A program made the translations under genes and the position numbers. 64,000 nt of DNA from Lachnospiraceae bacterium (lineage in GTDB: Bacteria; Bacillota; Clostridia; Lachnospirales; Lachnospiraceae): positions 1-64,000 of the forward strand of contig CAJTFL010000023.1 in the NCBI GenBank assembly GCA_910575565.1. Direction: 5' to 3'. The notes below the pieces were generated by a model, which was given only the letters and a program-made list of their open reading frames with translations, was not told the DNA's origin and made no database searches. The stretch's first letter is position 1, and each line of letters starts with the position of its first letter. Below are positions 1 through 7,980 of this stretch, piece after piece.

Positions 1-274
1 TTCTTCATCCTTTCTTCGAGTATAGCACACCTTACACAGAAAAATAAAGCGTGCTGTTAGATTTGCTGTATTTCTAAACTTACACACTTTATTTTACACT
101 CCCTTCAGAGGTGTAGATGCTTTTCCCAACATCCGCAATTCCATCCCTTAATGTTTTTGACGCGGATACAGAACTTGTATTTAAATTCATCCATAAGGAG
201 CCTCTTTTTTGTGACGTTGACTCCTTTATTATAACTCAGGAAAACAATGTTTTCTGCTAACTTTGGAAAAATTT
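1..274. other. Left-edge region with no supported gene
   Basis: No convincing gene is visible. A 29-codon reading frame on the minus strand (105-194) begins MDEFKYKF and has a purine-rich stretch before its ATG, but it is too short to support by itself. Several in-frame stops follow. Confidence 0.3.
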
Positions 275-303
275 GGGGATTTCACCATAAAGATGAAATC
301 CCC
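275..303 (-). terminator. Hairpin terminator of the hypothetical gene at 380-1282
   Basis: A perfect 10-bp inverted repeat (275-284 with 294-303, 9-nt loop) lies 77 bp past the stop codon of the minus-strand gene. Read on the minus strand it is followed by a short T-rich stretch, as expected for an intrinsic terminator. Confidence 0.6.
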
Positions 304-379
304 ACGATAAACTGAAAGTTGTATTACTCCTCATCAAGTCTCTTTTCTTTGTGGAGCAGGGTCATCTTCTGCAGAGCCA

Positions 380-1282
380 TCAGGTCAGAATATCCAACTG
401 TTTATAATCCGCGATTCTTTTCCCGACCTCCTTCCAGGTGAGGCGGTCGCGGACAAAATCATAGTCGCTCCAGATACGCTGGAGCTCCGCCTTGATCTGA
501 GGGACATCCCCCAGCCTGTCTGCGCCGGAGCGGATGTAGTAGTCGGGTAGCAGGGCACAGGCCACAATGCTGCTCTCGGCCTGGGGCAGCTCCTCCGCGC
601 CCTGGCTCAGAGCGGCCAGCAGCCGCAGATGGTTGTCGGTATAGCTGTTCAGCTCCTGTTCCACGCCAAACAGGCCGTTCAGATCAAACAGCTGGAAAGG
701 GAGCCTGCCTGGGATCTCAATCTCACCGCTGTAATAGACCGGCTTGCCGTTGAGCTCATAGAGCGCGTTGCACATATCCATCAGGCGTTGGTAGGCTTCT
801 TGAGAGGGTAAGATCTGGAAGGAGTGAAACATCAGATCAACCGCCCAGTTCAGTTGACCCAGCACCTCACAGTCAGGTAGCTTGGACAGCCGCTCCCCCA
901 GCCGCACCAACCGGGCAATGGACAGCAGCCCCCACACCCGAACCTGGGAGTCGCTCAGTTCCTTTGCCCTGGCCTCAATTTCGGCGGGAATGTCGTTGTA
1001 GAACAATCCGTCCTCATCCTCCAGCCGCCCAATACGGTCGGAGCAATCGTCCATCAGTTTCTCCCCCACCTTATCATAGATATTGTCATCAGCGCTGTAA
1101 ATGGTGTCCGCCCGGTGGAGCCACAGTTGGGCTTTATGCAGGTCGCCCGCATCCATAGCGGTTACGCCCAGCTCATAATAGGTTCTGGACACCTCAGCCC
1201 AGTCATTTTTTCTCTGGAACTCAGCCAGCCGCATTTCTGGGGCTTTGTCTTCCTTCATTTTCTTTTTTCCAAATCCAAACAT
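380..1282 (-). CDS. Hypothetical protein with alpha-helical, TPR-like N-terminal region
   Basis: This 300-residue protein is of unknown function. It starts MFGFGKKKMKED and has no signal peptide or membrane segment. The first 130 residues are rich in helical, A/L/Y-containing stretches (for example YYELGVTAMDAGDLHKAQLW), which resemble a TPR unit; the rest is acidic and probably cytoplasmic. The start at 1282 is preferred over an ATG three codons upstream, because the AGGAG box lies 9 nt before it and directly abuts the upstream ATG. It stands alone on the minus strand, with a hairpin terminator downstream, beside mobile-element debris. I do not recognise a function. Confidence 0.75.
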   Translation of the reverse strand: MFGFGKKKMKEDKAPEMRLAEFQRKNDWAEVSRTYYELGVTAMDAGDLHKAQLWLHRADTIYSADDNIYDKVGEKLMDDCSDRIGRLEDEDGLFYNDIPAEIEARAKELSDSQVRVWGLLSIARLVRLGERLSKLPDCEVLGQLNWAVDLMFHSFQILPSQEAYQRLMDMCNALYELNGKPVYYSGEIEIPGRLPFQLFDLNGLFGVEQELNSYTDNHLRLLAALSQGAEELPQAESSIVACALLPDYYIRSGADRLGDVPQIKAELQRIWSDYDFVRDRLTWKEVGKRIADYKQLDILT

Positions 1283-1471
1283 AAGAATCATCTCCTGTAG
1301 TATTTTGTTGGCACGAAACGATCATGCTATCTTAAACTCTCTAAATTTACTTTTCTTTCTATAACTTTATAGAAAACGTCGATTTGTCGAATTGACACGA
1401 GCAAAGTATAGCACTGGTGCGGGCGGATAGTCAACCTTTGTTTTTGGACGCTGATAGTAGTGGTAACTGCG

Positions 1472-1785
1472 GTTATACCGAAACTTATATTATACTGAAA
1501 TCTCCATATCGAAAGTGACAGCCATGACCGGTATGCCTCCGCTCCCCGCCACATGGGTCAAGAACTGGTTCAGCACGGTGCGGTAAGCGGCCACCGTGTT
1601 CGCGCTTGCCTTGCGCTGCACCGGCAGGTACACGGGAAGGAAATTTTTGAATAGGAGGAACAGCTGCGGATCCTTTACTTTTCCCATAACTCTACCTCCG
1701 GGACAAGCCTGCCGTTCAGAATGTAATCCAGTGAAATACCGAGATTGTTGCGCAAGCCTCGGTATAATATAAGTTTCGGTATAAC
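1472..1785. mobile_element. 314-bp element bounded by perfect 24-bp inverted repeats
   Basis: Positions 1472-1495 and 1762-1785 are exact reverse complements over 24 bp (the left arm begins GTTATACCGAAACTTATATT). The enclosed DNA holds only a truncated tyrosine-recombinase reading frame. The layout suggests a non-autonomous, internally deleted derivative of a recombinase-carrying element. No target duplication was identified. Confidence 0.65.
1490..1687 (-). pseudogene. Truncated tyrosine recombinase (N-terminal domain only)
   Basis: The 65 codons begin MGKVKDPQLFLLFKNFLPVY and continue with NTVAAYRTVLNQFLTHV. This is the pattern of the N-terminal core-binding (SAM-like) domain of XerC/D-type site-specific recombinases, where a K-x-S-x-x-T-x-x-x-Y motif is usual. 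A normal family member is about 300 residues. Here the catalytic Arg-His-Arg-Tyr domain is absent and the frame ends inside the left inverted repeat of the surrounding element. It cannot be an active recombinase. Confidence 0.6.
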
Positions 1786-1973
1786 TACGAAAGATTTTCC
1801 TGCTTCTGATTGCAAAGGAACTCTCTGTTTTGCCAAACTTACGCTGCCGGGGACGGGTTATTAAGTATCGGGCGGCAAGGCGTTTTCTTCATTCCTGATT
1901 TGGCTATATATTTGAATAAAGGCAAAAGCCGGACGTTTAACGCGGAGCTATGCCATTCATGGGGGTGTAAAAG

Positions 1974-2234
1974 TTGACTGATAATCAAGACGGTTCCTTG
2001 TGGGTACACTGTCCGATCTGCGGCGGGAAAACAAGGACAAAGGTGTATGAAGATACGGTACTTATCCAATTTCCGATATATTTAGAGGTAAGCATTTGCC
2101 ATATAGAAGATTTCACTTTACAAGTAAACTTTCAAGTGCCCGGCGGCGGGCGCTCCGCCAATCATGAAAATCTGGCGGGTGCATTTGGCATCCCTAAACT
2201 TGGACGCCTATTCGGCGGTGGATTTTCAAAATAA
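1974..2234 (+). pseudogene. Truncated cysteine-rich KTR-type protein
   Basis: After a TTG start the protein reads WVHCPICGGKTRTKVYEDTV, the signature of the Cys_rich_KTR family. These small proteins carry two CxxC knuckles and are commonly found beside conjugative transposons. Only the first CPIC pair is present; after LIQFPIYL the sequence diverges and the second knuckle is missing. The last 45 residues look like unrelated read-through. I judge it a decayed mobile-element passenger; the start codon is uncertain. Confidence 0.5.
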
Positions 2235-2488
2235 GGAAATTTTAAATTAAACAGGCTCAAGTGCCGCTTTTAATTGTGATTAACGTGAAGACAAAATGTC
2301 TTTAAAGGATATGAATGACGAATACAAGAAATTGCGGATATTGAAATGAATTGAAGCGAATAAAATAGCTTAGCAGGAGAAAATAATGCCATGCTTTTAT
2401 GGAAAAGTAATAAATTTAAGTTTTAGAGGTGTTACGATGCTCCACAAGCTAAATCTAAAAATTCCCGGATTCAAAAGGGAAAAATGAA
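2235..2488. other. Intergenic, no supported gene
   Basis: AT-rich DNA with short interrupted frames on both strands. Nothing recognisable is seen beyond the hairpin that follows it. Confidence 0.4.
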
Positions 2489-2526
2489 GCTGCTGCTTCA
2501 CGATTTTTAATCGTTAAAGCAACAGC
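2489..2526 (-). terminator. Terminator of the collagen-like gene
   Basis: Arms 2489-2504 and 2510-2526 form a long, slightly imperfect hairpin (GCTGCTGCTTCACGAT against ATCGTTAAAGCAACAGC). On the minus strand it is followed by TTCATTTTTCCC. It lies 17 bp past the stop codon of the collagen-like gene. Confidence 0.7.
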
Positions 2527-2542
2527 CACATTTTGTGTTTTA

Positions 2543-5035
2543 TCAATCTAATTGTTTCACAGTAAGAGTGGCATTCACTCCACTGCCAAGGGTTATTCCA
2601 ACTGCCAGAAGTGCGGAAAGTGCCAGATCCACAACACTTCCTGCTGTCAAAGTTACAATTGTGCTTCCATTGAACAGTGAACTGGTTCCGACTGCCAATG
2701 CCCTGGAAACGGTTGCGCTGGGTACATTGGATCCGTTAACTCTCACGGCAAATGTGATTGTTGTTGCTATTGCCGCTGTCAGGGTAGTGGCATAATTGAT
2801 TTCGTAAGTGCCTGCATTTGCGACTACAATGCTGTTTGCCGGTACATAGGTTGCATTTTTTACGGGTCCGGCAGTGGCAAGCGGAATCTGCGTGGTTCCT
2901 CCTATTGTCAGATTCAGAGTCTGGGGTGCTGTGCTAGACAAACTTGCATAGGAATTCAGACCATTTGCCGGTCCAGTAGGTCCAGTGGCTCCAGCTAGGC
3001 CAGTAGCTCCGGCAGCGCCAGTAGGTCCGGTAGGTCCAGTGGCTCCAGTAGGTCCAGCAGCGCCAGTAGGTCCAGTGGCTCCAGCAGGTCCGGCAGCGCC
3101 AGTAGGTCCAGTGGCTCCAGCAGGTCCGGCAGCGCCAGTAGGTCCAGTGGCTCCAGCAGGTCCGGCAGCTCCAGTGGCTCCAGCAGGTCCGGTAGCGCCA
3201 GTAGGTCCGGTAGGCCCGGTGGCTCCAGCAGGTCCGGCAGCGCCAGTAGGTCCAGTGGCTCCAGCAGGTCCGGTAGCCCCAGTGGCTCCAGCAGGTCCGG
3301 CAGCCCCAGTGGCTCCAGCAGGTCCAGTAGCGCCAGTAGGTCCGATAGGTCCAGTGGCTCCAGCAGGTCCGGTAGCCCCAGTGGCTCCGGCAGCCCCAGT
3401 GGCTCCAGCAGGTCCAGCAGTGCCAGTAGGTCCAGTGGCTCCAGCAGGTCCGTCAGCTCCAGTGGCTCCAGCAGGTCCGGTAGCTCCAGTAGGTCCGGTA
3501 GCGCCAGTAGATCCGGTAGCTCCAGCAGCGCCGGTAGGTCCAGTGGCTCCAGCAGGTCCGTCAGCGCCAGTAGGTCCGGTAGGTCCAGTGGCTCCAGCAG
3601 GTCCGGCAGCCCCAGTGGCTCCAGCAGGTCCAGTGGCTCCGGCAGCCCCAGTGGCTCCAGCAGGTCCAGTAGCGCCAGTAGGTCCGGTAGGTCCAGTGGC
3701 TCCAGCAGCCCCAGTGGCTCCAGCAGGTCCGGCAGCGCCAGCAGATCCGGTAGGTCCAGTGGCTCCAGCAGGTCCGGTAGCCCCAGTGGCTCCAGCAGGT
3801 CCAGCAGTGCCAGCAGGTCCGGTAGGTCCAGTGGCTCCAGCAGCGCCGGTAGGCCCAGTGGCGCCAGTAGGTCCGGTAGCTCCAGTGGCTCCAGCAGCGC
3901 CGGCAGCCCCAGTGGCTCCAGCAGGTCCGGCAGCGCCGGTAGGTCCGGTAGGCCCAGTGGCTCCAGCAGCGCCGGTAGGTCCGGCAGCGCCAGCAGATCC
4001 GGTAGGTCCAGTGGCTCCAGCAGGTCCGGTGGCTCCGGCAGCGCCAGTAGGCCCAGTGCCTCCAGCAGGTCCGGTGGCTCCGGCAGGTCCGGTAGGCCCG
4101 GTGGCTCCAGCAGGTCCGGCGGCTCCGGCAGCCCCAGTAGGCCCAGTGGCTCCAGCAGGTCCGGCAGCGCCAGTAGATCCGGTAGGCCCAGTGGCTCCGG
4201 CAGCCCCAGTAGGTCCAGTGGCTCCGTCAGCGCCGGTAGATCCAGTGGCTCCAGTAGCCCCGTTAGCGCCAGCGGGTCCTTGGATTCCTTGTGGCCCAGT
4301 AGCCCCAGTGGCTCCAGCAGGTCCGGTGGCTCCGGCAGCCCCAGTAGGTCCAGTGGCTCCAGCAGGTCCGGTAGGCCCAGTGGCTCCATTAGCGCCAGCG
4401 GGTCCTTGGATTCCTTGTGGCCCAGTAGGCCCAGCGGCTCCAGTAGCGCCGGTAGATCCAGTAGCACCAGCGGATCCCTGGATTCCTTGTGGCCCGGTAG
4501 CCCCAGTAGGCCCAGTCGGACCGGTGGATCCAGACGAACCAGCAGCTCCTGTGGGTCCAGTAGCTCCTGTGGCTCCAGCAGGTCCCTGAATCCCCTGAGG
4601 GCCTTGTGGGCCTACCGCTCCAGGAATGCCTTGTGGTCCCTGTGCTCCCTGTGCTCCCTGTGCCCCCTGTGGCCCAGCGGGTCCGGTAGCTCCTGTGGGA
4701 CCGGTCACTGTTATCAGGTCATAATCAGGAGAGGTTCCGGGAATGCCTATAGGGTAGTTCCGGTTCACACGGTAAATAAAACCATTATAGGATACCAGAT
4801 CCCCTTCATAATATGCCTGATTTGGATCAAAAGCCGACACTTGTTCCAGCCCAGGCCCCATAGGCCCTGGTACACCTTGAGGCCCCATCGGACCAGGAGG
4901 GCCAGCAGGACCTTGAGGACCACGGCAGCAACAGCTGGGATTTGGCGGACACGGACAGCCTGGCTGGCAGCCGCAATTTCCTGCCTGGCTATTCTGGCCA
5001 TTCTCACAGCAAGAATCTACGGAATTCCAATACAT
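2543..5035 (-). CDS. BclA-like collagen-triplet surface (exosporium-type) glycoprotein
   Basis: This 830-residue protein has four parts. A cysteine-rich N-terminus ([14 protein letters not shown], then [10 protein letters not shown] and CCC) leads into a short collagen stretch ([16 protein letters not shown]). A spacer of about 45 residues ([20 protein letters not shown]) resembles a small carbohydrate-binding module. About 580 residues of uninterrupted G-x-y triplets follow, mostly GAT, GPT, GAA and GPA. A beta-rich C-terminal domain of about 140 residues (ends [10 protein letters not shown]) looks like the BclA C-terminal jelly-roll. Threonine in the y position is the usual O-glycosylation site in the family. 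The start at 5035 has an AGGAG box 8 nt upstream; the frame continues upstream without good signals. A role on the spore surface is inferred from family, not shown here. Confidence 0.85.
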   Translation of the reverse strand: MYWNSVDSCCENGQNSQAGNCGCQPGCPCPPNPSCCCRGPQGPAGPPGPMGPQGVPGPMGPGLEQVSAFDPNQAYYEGDLVSYNGFIYRVNRNYPIGIPGTSPDYDLITVTGPTGATGPAGPQGAQGAQGAQGPQGIPGAVGPQGPQGIQGPAGATGATGPTGAAGSSGSTGPTGPTGATGPQGIQGSAGATGSTGATGAAGPTGPQGIQGPAGANGATGPTGPAGATGPTGAAGATGPAGATGATGPQGIQGPAGANGATGATGSTGADGATGPTGAAGATGPTGSTGAAGPAGATGPTGAAGAAGPAGATGPTGPAGATGPAGGTGPTGAAGATGPAGATGPTGSAGAAGPTGAAGATGPTGPTGAAGPAGATGAAGAAGATGATGPTGATGPTGAAGATGPTGPAGTAGPAGATGATGPAGATGPTGSAGAAGPAGATGAAGATGPTGPTGATGPAGATGAAGATGPAGATGAAGPAGATGPTGPTGADGPAGATGPTGAAGATGSTGATGPTGATGPAGATGADGPAGATGPTGTAGPAGATGAAGATGATGPAGATGPIGPTGATGPAGATGAAGPAGATGATGPAGATGPTGAAGPAGATGPTGPTGATGPAGATGAAGPAGATGPTGAAGPAGATGPTGAAGPAGATGPTGAAGPTGATGPTGPTGAAGATGLAGATGPTGPANGLNSYASLSSTAPQTLNLTIGGTTQIPLATAGPVKNATYVPANSIVVANAGTYEINYATTLTAAIATTITFAVRVNGSNVPSATVSRALAVGTSSLFNGSTIVTLTAGSVVDLALSALLAVGITLGSGVNATLTVKQLD
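2967..4711 (-). repeat. Collagen G-x-y triplet repeat tract
   Basis: About 1.7 kb of 9-bp-periodic DNA made of 18- to 27-bp units such as GGTCCAGTGGCTCCAGCA, all in the frame of the collagen-like gene. Units are near-identical but reordered, so slippage and length variation between strains are likely. The same repetition creates long open frames on the opposite strand, which are artefacts. Confidence 0.9.
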
Positions 5036-5786
5036 ATAATCACTCCTATTGATATACTTTGTCATCTGGCCTTCTGTCGGGGGATGCTTCCTGCAATGCG
5101 TCCTGTATCTGCTGATTCCATGTTTGCCGCGTTTATCCATACATCCAGCAGCAGATTCTTCCCATTCCCTCGTCCCCTTCCTTCCCGGCCTGCTATCAGT
5201 ATATGTCCTATTTTTCGTTTGGTTCGTCCCAGAATGCACTGGAATCATGCCTGAGAATGTGTTCTGCGCCAGTGAAATCTCCCTGTCAGAGAGATATTTC
5301 CTTACAAGAGAAGGAATACCAAAAAATCTATTAGGGGCATTGCGGCCATTATGAGGGACTTATCGTGATATGGAGCAAATAACTCCCGTTCCTTGATAGC
5401 TGATTTATGGAAATCAAGGATAAACAGCTTAATGACACCCATATCAAAAGCAATATAGCAATCAACAATGTTAAACAGATGGCTCCGATGAAGCGCATTA
5501 TACTTATATATGTCATCCGATTTTAATTTAAAATCTGCCGTCCGTTCAGCCTGCCCCAGCGAAGCGGGGGTATCGCCTCCATCTTCCGCCTTGCAGTCTG
5601 AAAATTCATGCCCGATAAAGCGGGGCACGCTGTCCTACGTCGTTTGGCTGAAAGCAATTGTGTCAGTACACTAGAAAAAATATTTCTAAAATAGTGCAAA
5701 TATGCATAGGAGAGTTAGGAGAGTATGGAATAATCAATTTATCAAAACGGAAACATGAAGATTTCAATCCTGCTGTTTCTGCGTAA
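5036..5786. other. 750-bp region without a supported gene
   Basis: Upstream region of the collagen-like gene. A 108-codon minus-strand frame (5302-5628) has no ribosome-binding site and no recognisable motif. A small C/G-rich hairpin sits near 5553-5568. I see no other structure. Confidence 0.35.
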
Positions 5787-5868
5787 GGGCAGGTGGCACA
5801 GTGGCGACTGCAGGTAACTGTAAATCACCCACATAGGAAACGCGAAGGTTCCCGTCCTTCCCTGCCCA
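5787..5868 (+). tRNA. tRNA-Tyr(GTA)-like, atypical T-loop
   Basis: A 7-bp acceptor stem pairs perfectly (GGGCAGG with CCTGCCC, 5861-5867). The anticodon loop CTGTAAA gives anticodon GTA. There is a long class II variable region and a 5-bp T-stem (GAAGG/CCTTC). The T-loop is TTCCCGT instead of the near-universal TTCRANY, the D-stem has one mismatch and the anticodon stem has one mismatch. CCA is not encoded. It may be a divergent or decaying tRNA, perhaps element-borne. Confidence 0.55.
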
Positions 5869-5889
5869 TTATCCATGGAAGCAGTTTCT

Positions 5890-5927
5890 ATGGTTGAGCC
5901 AAAGCCGTATGGTTGAGCCAAAGCGGT
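5890..5927 (+). repeat. Tandem 19-bp repeat between the two tRNA genes
   Basis: Two adjacent 19-bp units, 5890-5908 and 5909-5927, differ at one base (ATGGTTGAGCCAAAGCCGT, with CGGT ending the second). They lie directly upstream of tRNA-Ser. Function unknown. Confidence 0.6.
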
Positions 5928-5936
5928 ATGTTATAT

Positions 5937-6023
5937 GCAGGTGTGGCAGAGTGGTTGAATGCGGCTCCCCGCTAAGGAGTTTGTTAGGAAACTGGCACGA
6001 AGGTTCGAATCCTTCCGTTTGCG
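5937..6023 (+). tRNA. tRNA-Ser(GCT)
   Basis: Class II tRNA of 87 nt. The acceptor GCAGGTG pairs with CGTTTGC using three G-U wobbles. The D-arm is GGCAGAGTGGTTGAATGC. The anticodon stem CTCC/GGAG encloses a loop with anticodon GCT, followed by a long variable arm and a canonical T-loop TTCGAAT between GAAGG and CCTTC. No encoded CCA. The wobble-rich acceptor is unlike a typical housekeeping copy, so it could be an extra tRNA carried by a mobile element. Confidence 0.75.
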
Positions 6024-6112
6024 TTAATTTGATACAATGCACCCAGAGAAAGATGCCATGCAGAAAAAAATCCTGCCGTAAAAGAGTACTAATATTTGAA
6101 GTTAGCTTTAAT

Positions 6113-7015
6113 CTATTTTTTGCGATATTCTTTAGGCAGGACTTTAAAATAGGTTTTAAATGCCGCAGTAAATTTGCTTTGGCTGTCATAGCCGACAGCC
6201 CGTGCAATCTCCGCAATGCTTTTATCGGTTTCTTTTAGCATTTTTGCGGACTGCTCCATGCGGTGCTCTTTGATGTGGGCGGCAATCGAAGTTCCGTAAA
6301 TGGACTTGAAGGCGGTTTTTAGAGTGGTTGGGTTGATCAGATATTTTCTGGATAGTTCTTCTATCGTGATTCGCTGCTCCATATGCCGGGTCAGCTGGTC
6401 GTGGATTTCCCGAATAATGCGAATCTGCTCAGTTTTATATTCGGATAACTGCTGGCTGGAGGTAAGTTCTGTCTTGCCAAGATAGAGAAGCAGCTCCATA
6501 GTCTTTATTTTCTGATAAGGCAGCTTCAGGCTTTCCGGCTGGTTAAAAAATGCAGAAAAAATACTCTCTGTCTGTTCATTTCCGGCAAGAAAAACAGGAG
6601 AGTCATTCCTGCAAAATTTTTCTGGCAATATAGTTTCAAAGATATTGCTGCCTTTTAACAGTTCAGGCGGATAATCGGAAACTTCCTGTAAATCAATGTA
6701 GATGGAAAGCCCCTGGTATATACCGCTTGGAAAGGTAAGCATAGAATCTGTACAGGCTTTCATGGTATGAAGGGAAAAGTCACCTGGATTCAGATAAATG
6801 CGGTTTCTGCTTTTCATTTCCCACACGATCTGTCCAGCTTTGCAGTAGTTGATTTGAATGATGTGCGGCATAGCTTTATGGTGTACGGAAAAAGAATTGG
6901 TTGAAAATGTCAGATAACATAATTCTATACCGGGATAAAGCGAGATAACTGTGCCGGCAGTCTTTTGCTGAAAGTTCTCTGCATCATTTTTTATTTGTAT
7001 CAATTCATCATTCAT
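6113..7015 (-). CDS. AraC-family transcriptional regulator
   Basis: This 300-residue protein has an N-terminal sensing half and a C-terminal double helix-turn-helix. The C-terminus shows the AraC pattern: RITIEELSRKYLINPTTLKT, then SIAEIARAVGYDSQSKFTAA and FKTYFKVLPKEYRKK. The start at 7015 is chosen because a GAGG box lies 8 nt upstream. It is translated 11 nt after the arsR gene, so the two form an operon divergent from the HMA/CadA genes. That context suggests a role in metal homeostasis, but the ligand cannot be read from the sequence. Confidence 0.85.
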   Translation of the reverse strand: MNDELIQIKNDAENFQQKTAGTVISLYPGIELCYLTFSTNSFSVHHKAMPHIIQINYCKAGQIVWEMKSRNRIYLNPGDFSLHTMKACTDSMLTFPSGIYQGLSIYIDLQEVSDYPPELLKGSNIFETILPEKFCRNDSPVFLAGNEQTESIFSAFFNQPESLKLPYQKIKTMELLLYLGKTELTSSQQLSEYKTEQIRIIREIHDQLTRHMEQRITIEELSRKYLINPTTLKTAFKSIYGTSIAAHIKEHRMEQSAKMLKETDKSIAEIARAVGYDSQSKFTAAFKTYFKVLPKEYRKK

Positions 7016-7025
7016 CAGACAAACC

Positions 7026-7394
7026 TCATAATTTGGGGCAGGTAATTTCCATAACCTGCTCAATCATCTGATGCAGCAGGCGGCTCTGCTGCGTATCTGC
7101 GGCTCGATAATATACTTCTTTTCCTTCACGCCGGCAAATAATCAGACCGCTGTTTTTTAATGGCCTGAGATGATGTGAAACTGCCGGGCTTGACATATGG
7201 AGCATATCTGAAATATTAAGGACACATTCCTCCTGGTGGCAGAGAAGCCAGAAAATGCGGATTCTGGTGGTGTCGCCAAGTTGTTTGAAAACTTCCGCTA
7301 CGGTCTGGAAATAATCTACATGGTCTAATTGCTTTTGGATAAGTACGGCCTGCTGTCCTTCTCCATGTTGGTGTGGTAATTTCATATTGTCCAT
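7026..7394 (-). CDS. ArsR/SmtB-family metal-responsive repressor
   Basis: This 122-residue winged-helix protein carries the ArsR core (FKQLGDTTRIRIFWLL, then the recognition-helix region MSSPAVSHHLRPLKNSGLI). The sequence CHQEECVLNISDM sits where CadC/CzrA-type sensors have their ExCV metal-binding motif. His-rich residues near the N-terminus (HQHGEG) and a Cys near the C-terminus (TCPKL) could add ligands. The start MDNMKLPHQ has an AAAGGA box upstream. It is divergent from the HMA and CadA-like genes, and the 24-bp palindrome at 7504-7527 is its likely operator. The metal is probably Cd/Zn/Pb by family. Confidence 0.88.
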   Translation of the reverse strand: MDNMKLPHQHGEGQQAVLIQKQLDHVDYFQTVAEVFKQLGDTTRIRIFWLLCHQEECVLNISDMLHMSSPAVSHHLRPLKNSGLIICRREGKEVYYRAADTQQSRLLHQMIEQVMEITCPKL

Positions 7395-7465
7395 ATTGTT
7401 TTCCTTTCTTTTTCGCCTAAATGGAAATGCTTTTCGCCCATTTGGGAGGGAATGCACCAGAACTA

Positions 7466-7527
7466 TTGACGATTGCTTTCATGCGTATTATACTACAGTC
7501 AAGATGATTAAACAAGTGCTTAATCAT
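7466..7527 (+). promoter_or_regulatory. Promoter and ArsR-type operator of the metal-efflux genes
   Basis: A -35 TTGACG (7466-7471) and a -10 TATACT (7489-7494) are 17 bp apart. A palindrome with 8-bp perfect arms ATGATTAA/TTAATCAT spans 7504-7527, just past the start of transcription. This is the usual place for an ArsR/CadC operator. A shorter related AT-rich dyad (GATTAA then TTAAGC) lies at 7943-7957 before the ATPase gene. Confidence 0.7.
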
Positions 7528-7560
7528 TGAATTTTTGAAATAGCAAGGAGGACTTTTACA

Positions 7561-7779
7561 ATGAAAAAGACTTACAAGATTGAGGTGGACTGTGCCAACT
7601 GTGCAAATCTGATGGAGGATGCAGCCCGTAAAACAGCAGGAGTACAGAGGGCAACGGTCAATTTCATGACACAGAAAATGATTGTGGAATTTGACGAAGG
7701 GCAGGAGCCGAAAGATGTCATGAAGAATGTGCTGGATGCCTGCAAGAAAGTGGAGCCGGACTGCGAGATTTTCCTGTAA
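7561..7779 (+). CDS. Stand-alone heavy-metal-associated (HMA) domain protein
   Basis: This 72-residue protein is a single HMA domain with the metal-binding CxxC at DCANCAN (Cys 11 and Cys 14), a ferredoxin-like beta-alpha-beta pattern and an acidic C-terminal half. It lacks the usual GMTC sequence; DCANC is typical of Cd/Zn-type HMA domains. A strong AAGGAGG box precedes the ATG. It lies upstream of a CadA-type ATPase that has no HMA domain of its own, so it probably passes metal to that pump. Confidence 0.87.
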   Translation: MKKTYKIEVDCANCANLMEDAARKTAGVQRATVNFMTQKMIVEFDEGQEPKDVMKNVLDACKKVEPDCEIFL

Positions 7780-7801
7780 GCCAGAGCTGCCCATGAAAAG
7801 G

Positions 7802-7846
7802 TGACACCCTGAAAATGCCTTTCTGCAGTTTTGGGGTGTCTTTTTT
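7802..7846 (+). terminator. Terminator between the HMA and ATPase genes
   Basis: GACACCC (7802-7808) and GGGTGTC (7834-7840) form the base of an extended hairpin followed directly by TTTTTTG. It probably reduces read-through from the small HMA gene into the ATPase gene. Confidence 0.7.
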
Positions 7847-7856
7847 GCCTTAATTT

Positions 7857-7896
7857 TAAGAAAGCCGTCGTCAGATTAAGAAAGCCATCGTCAGAC
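7857..7896 (+). repeat. Tandem 20-bp repeat upstream of the ATPase gene
   Basis: Two adjacent 20-bp units (TAAGAAAGCCGTCGTCAGAT, and one differing at two positions) at 7857-7876 and 7877-7896. Function unknown; the site lies 85 bp before the ATPase start codon. Confidence 0.6.
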
Positions 7897-7980
7897 GGAC
7901 ATGGAATGAGTAAGGCAAGCTTGCTCGCTTTTTTGTCAGAACGATTAAATAATTAAGCATATTTTGAAAGGAGATTTGCC

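Noticed and set aside
2967..4711. CRISPR-like or minisatellite array
   Set aside because: Units are 9-bp-periodic, coding in one frame and have no constant-length unique spacers, so this is a collagen tract.
2985..5254. Several long open frames opposite or shifted to the collagen-like gene (up to 534 codons)
   Set aside because: They arise from the 9-bp periodic codon pattern; the proteins are low-complexity (PVAPAGP or PDLLEPLGL repeats) and lack ribosome-binding sites.
5302..5628. Minus-strand frame of 108 codons near the collagen gene
   Set aside because: No ribosome-binding site, no motif and odd composition.
5869..6238. Frames on both strands across the tRNA genes
   Set aside because: They overlap structural RNA genes and the end of the AraC gene.
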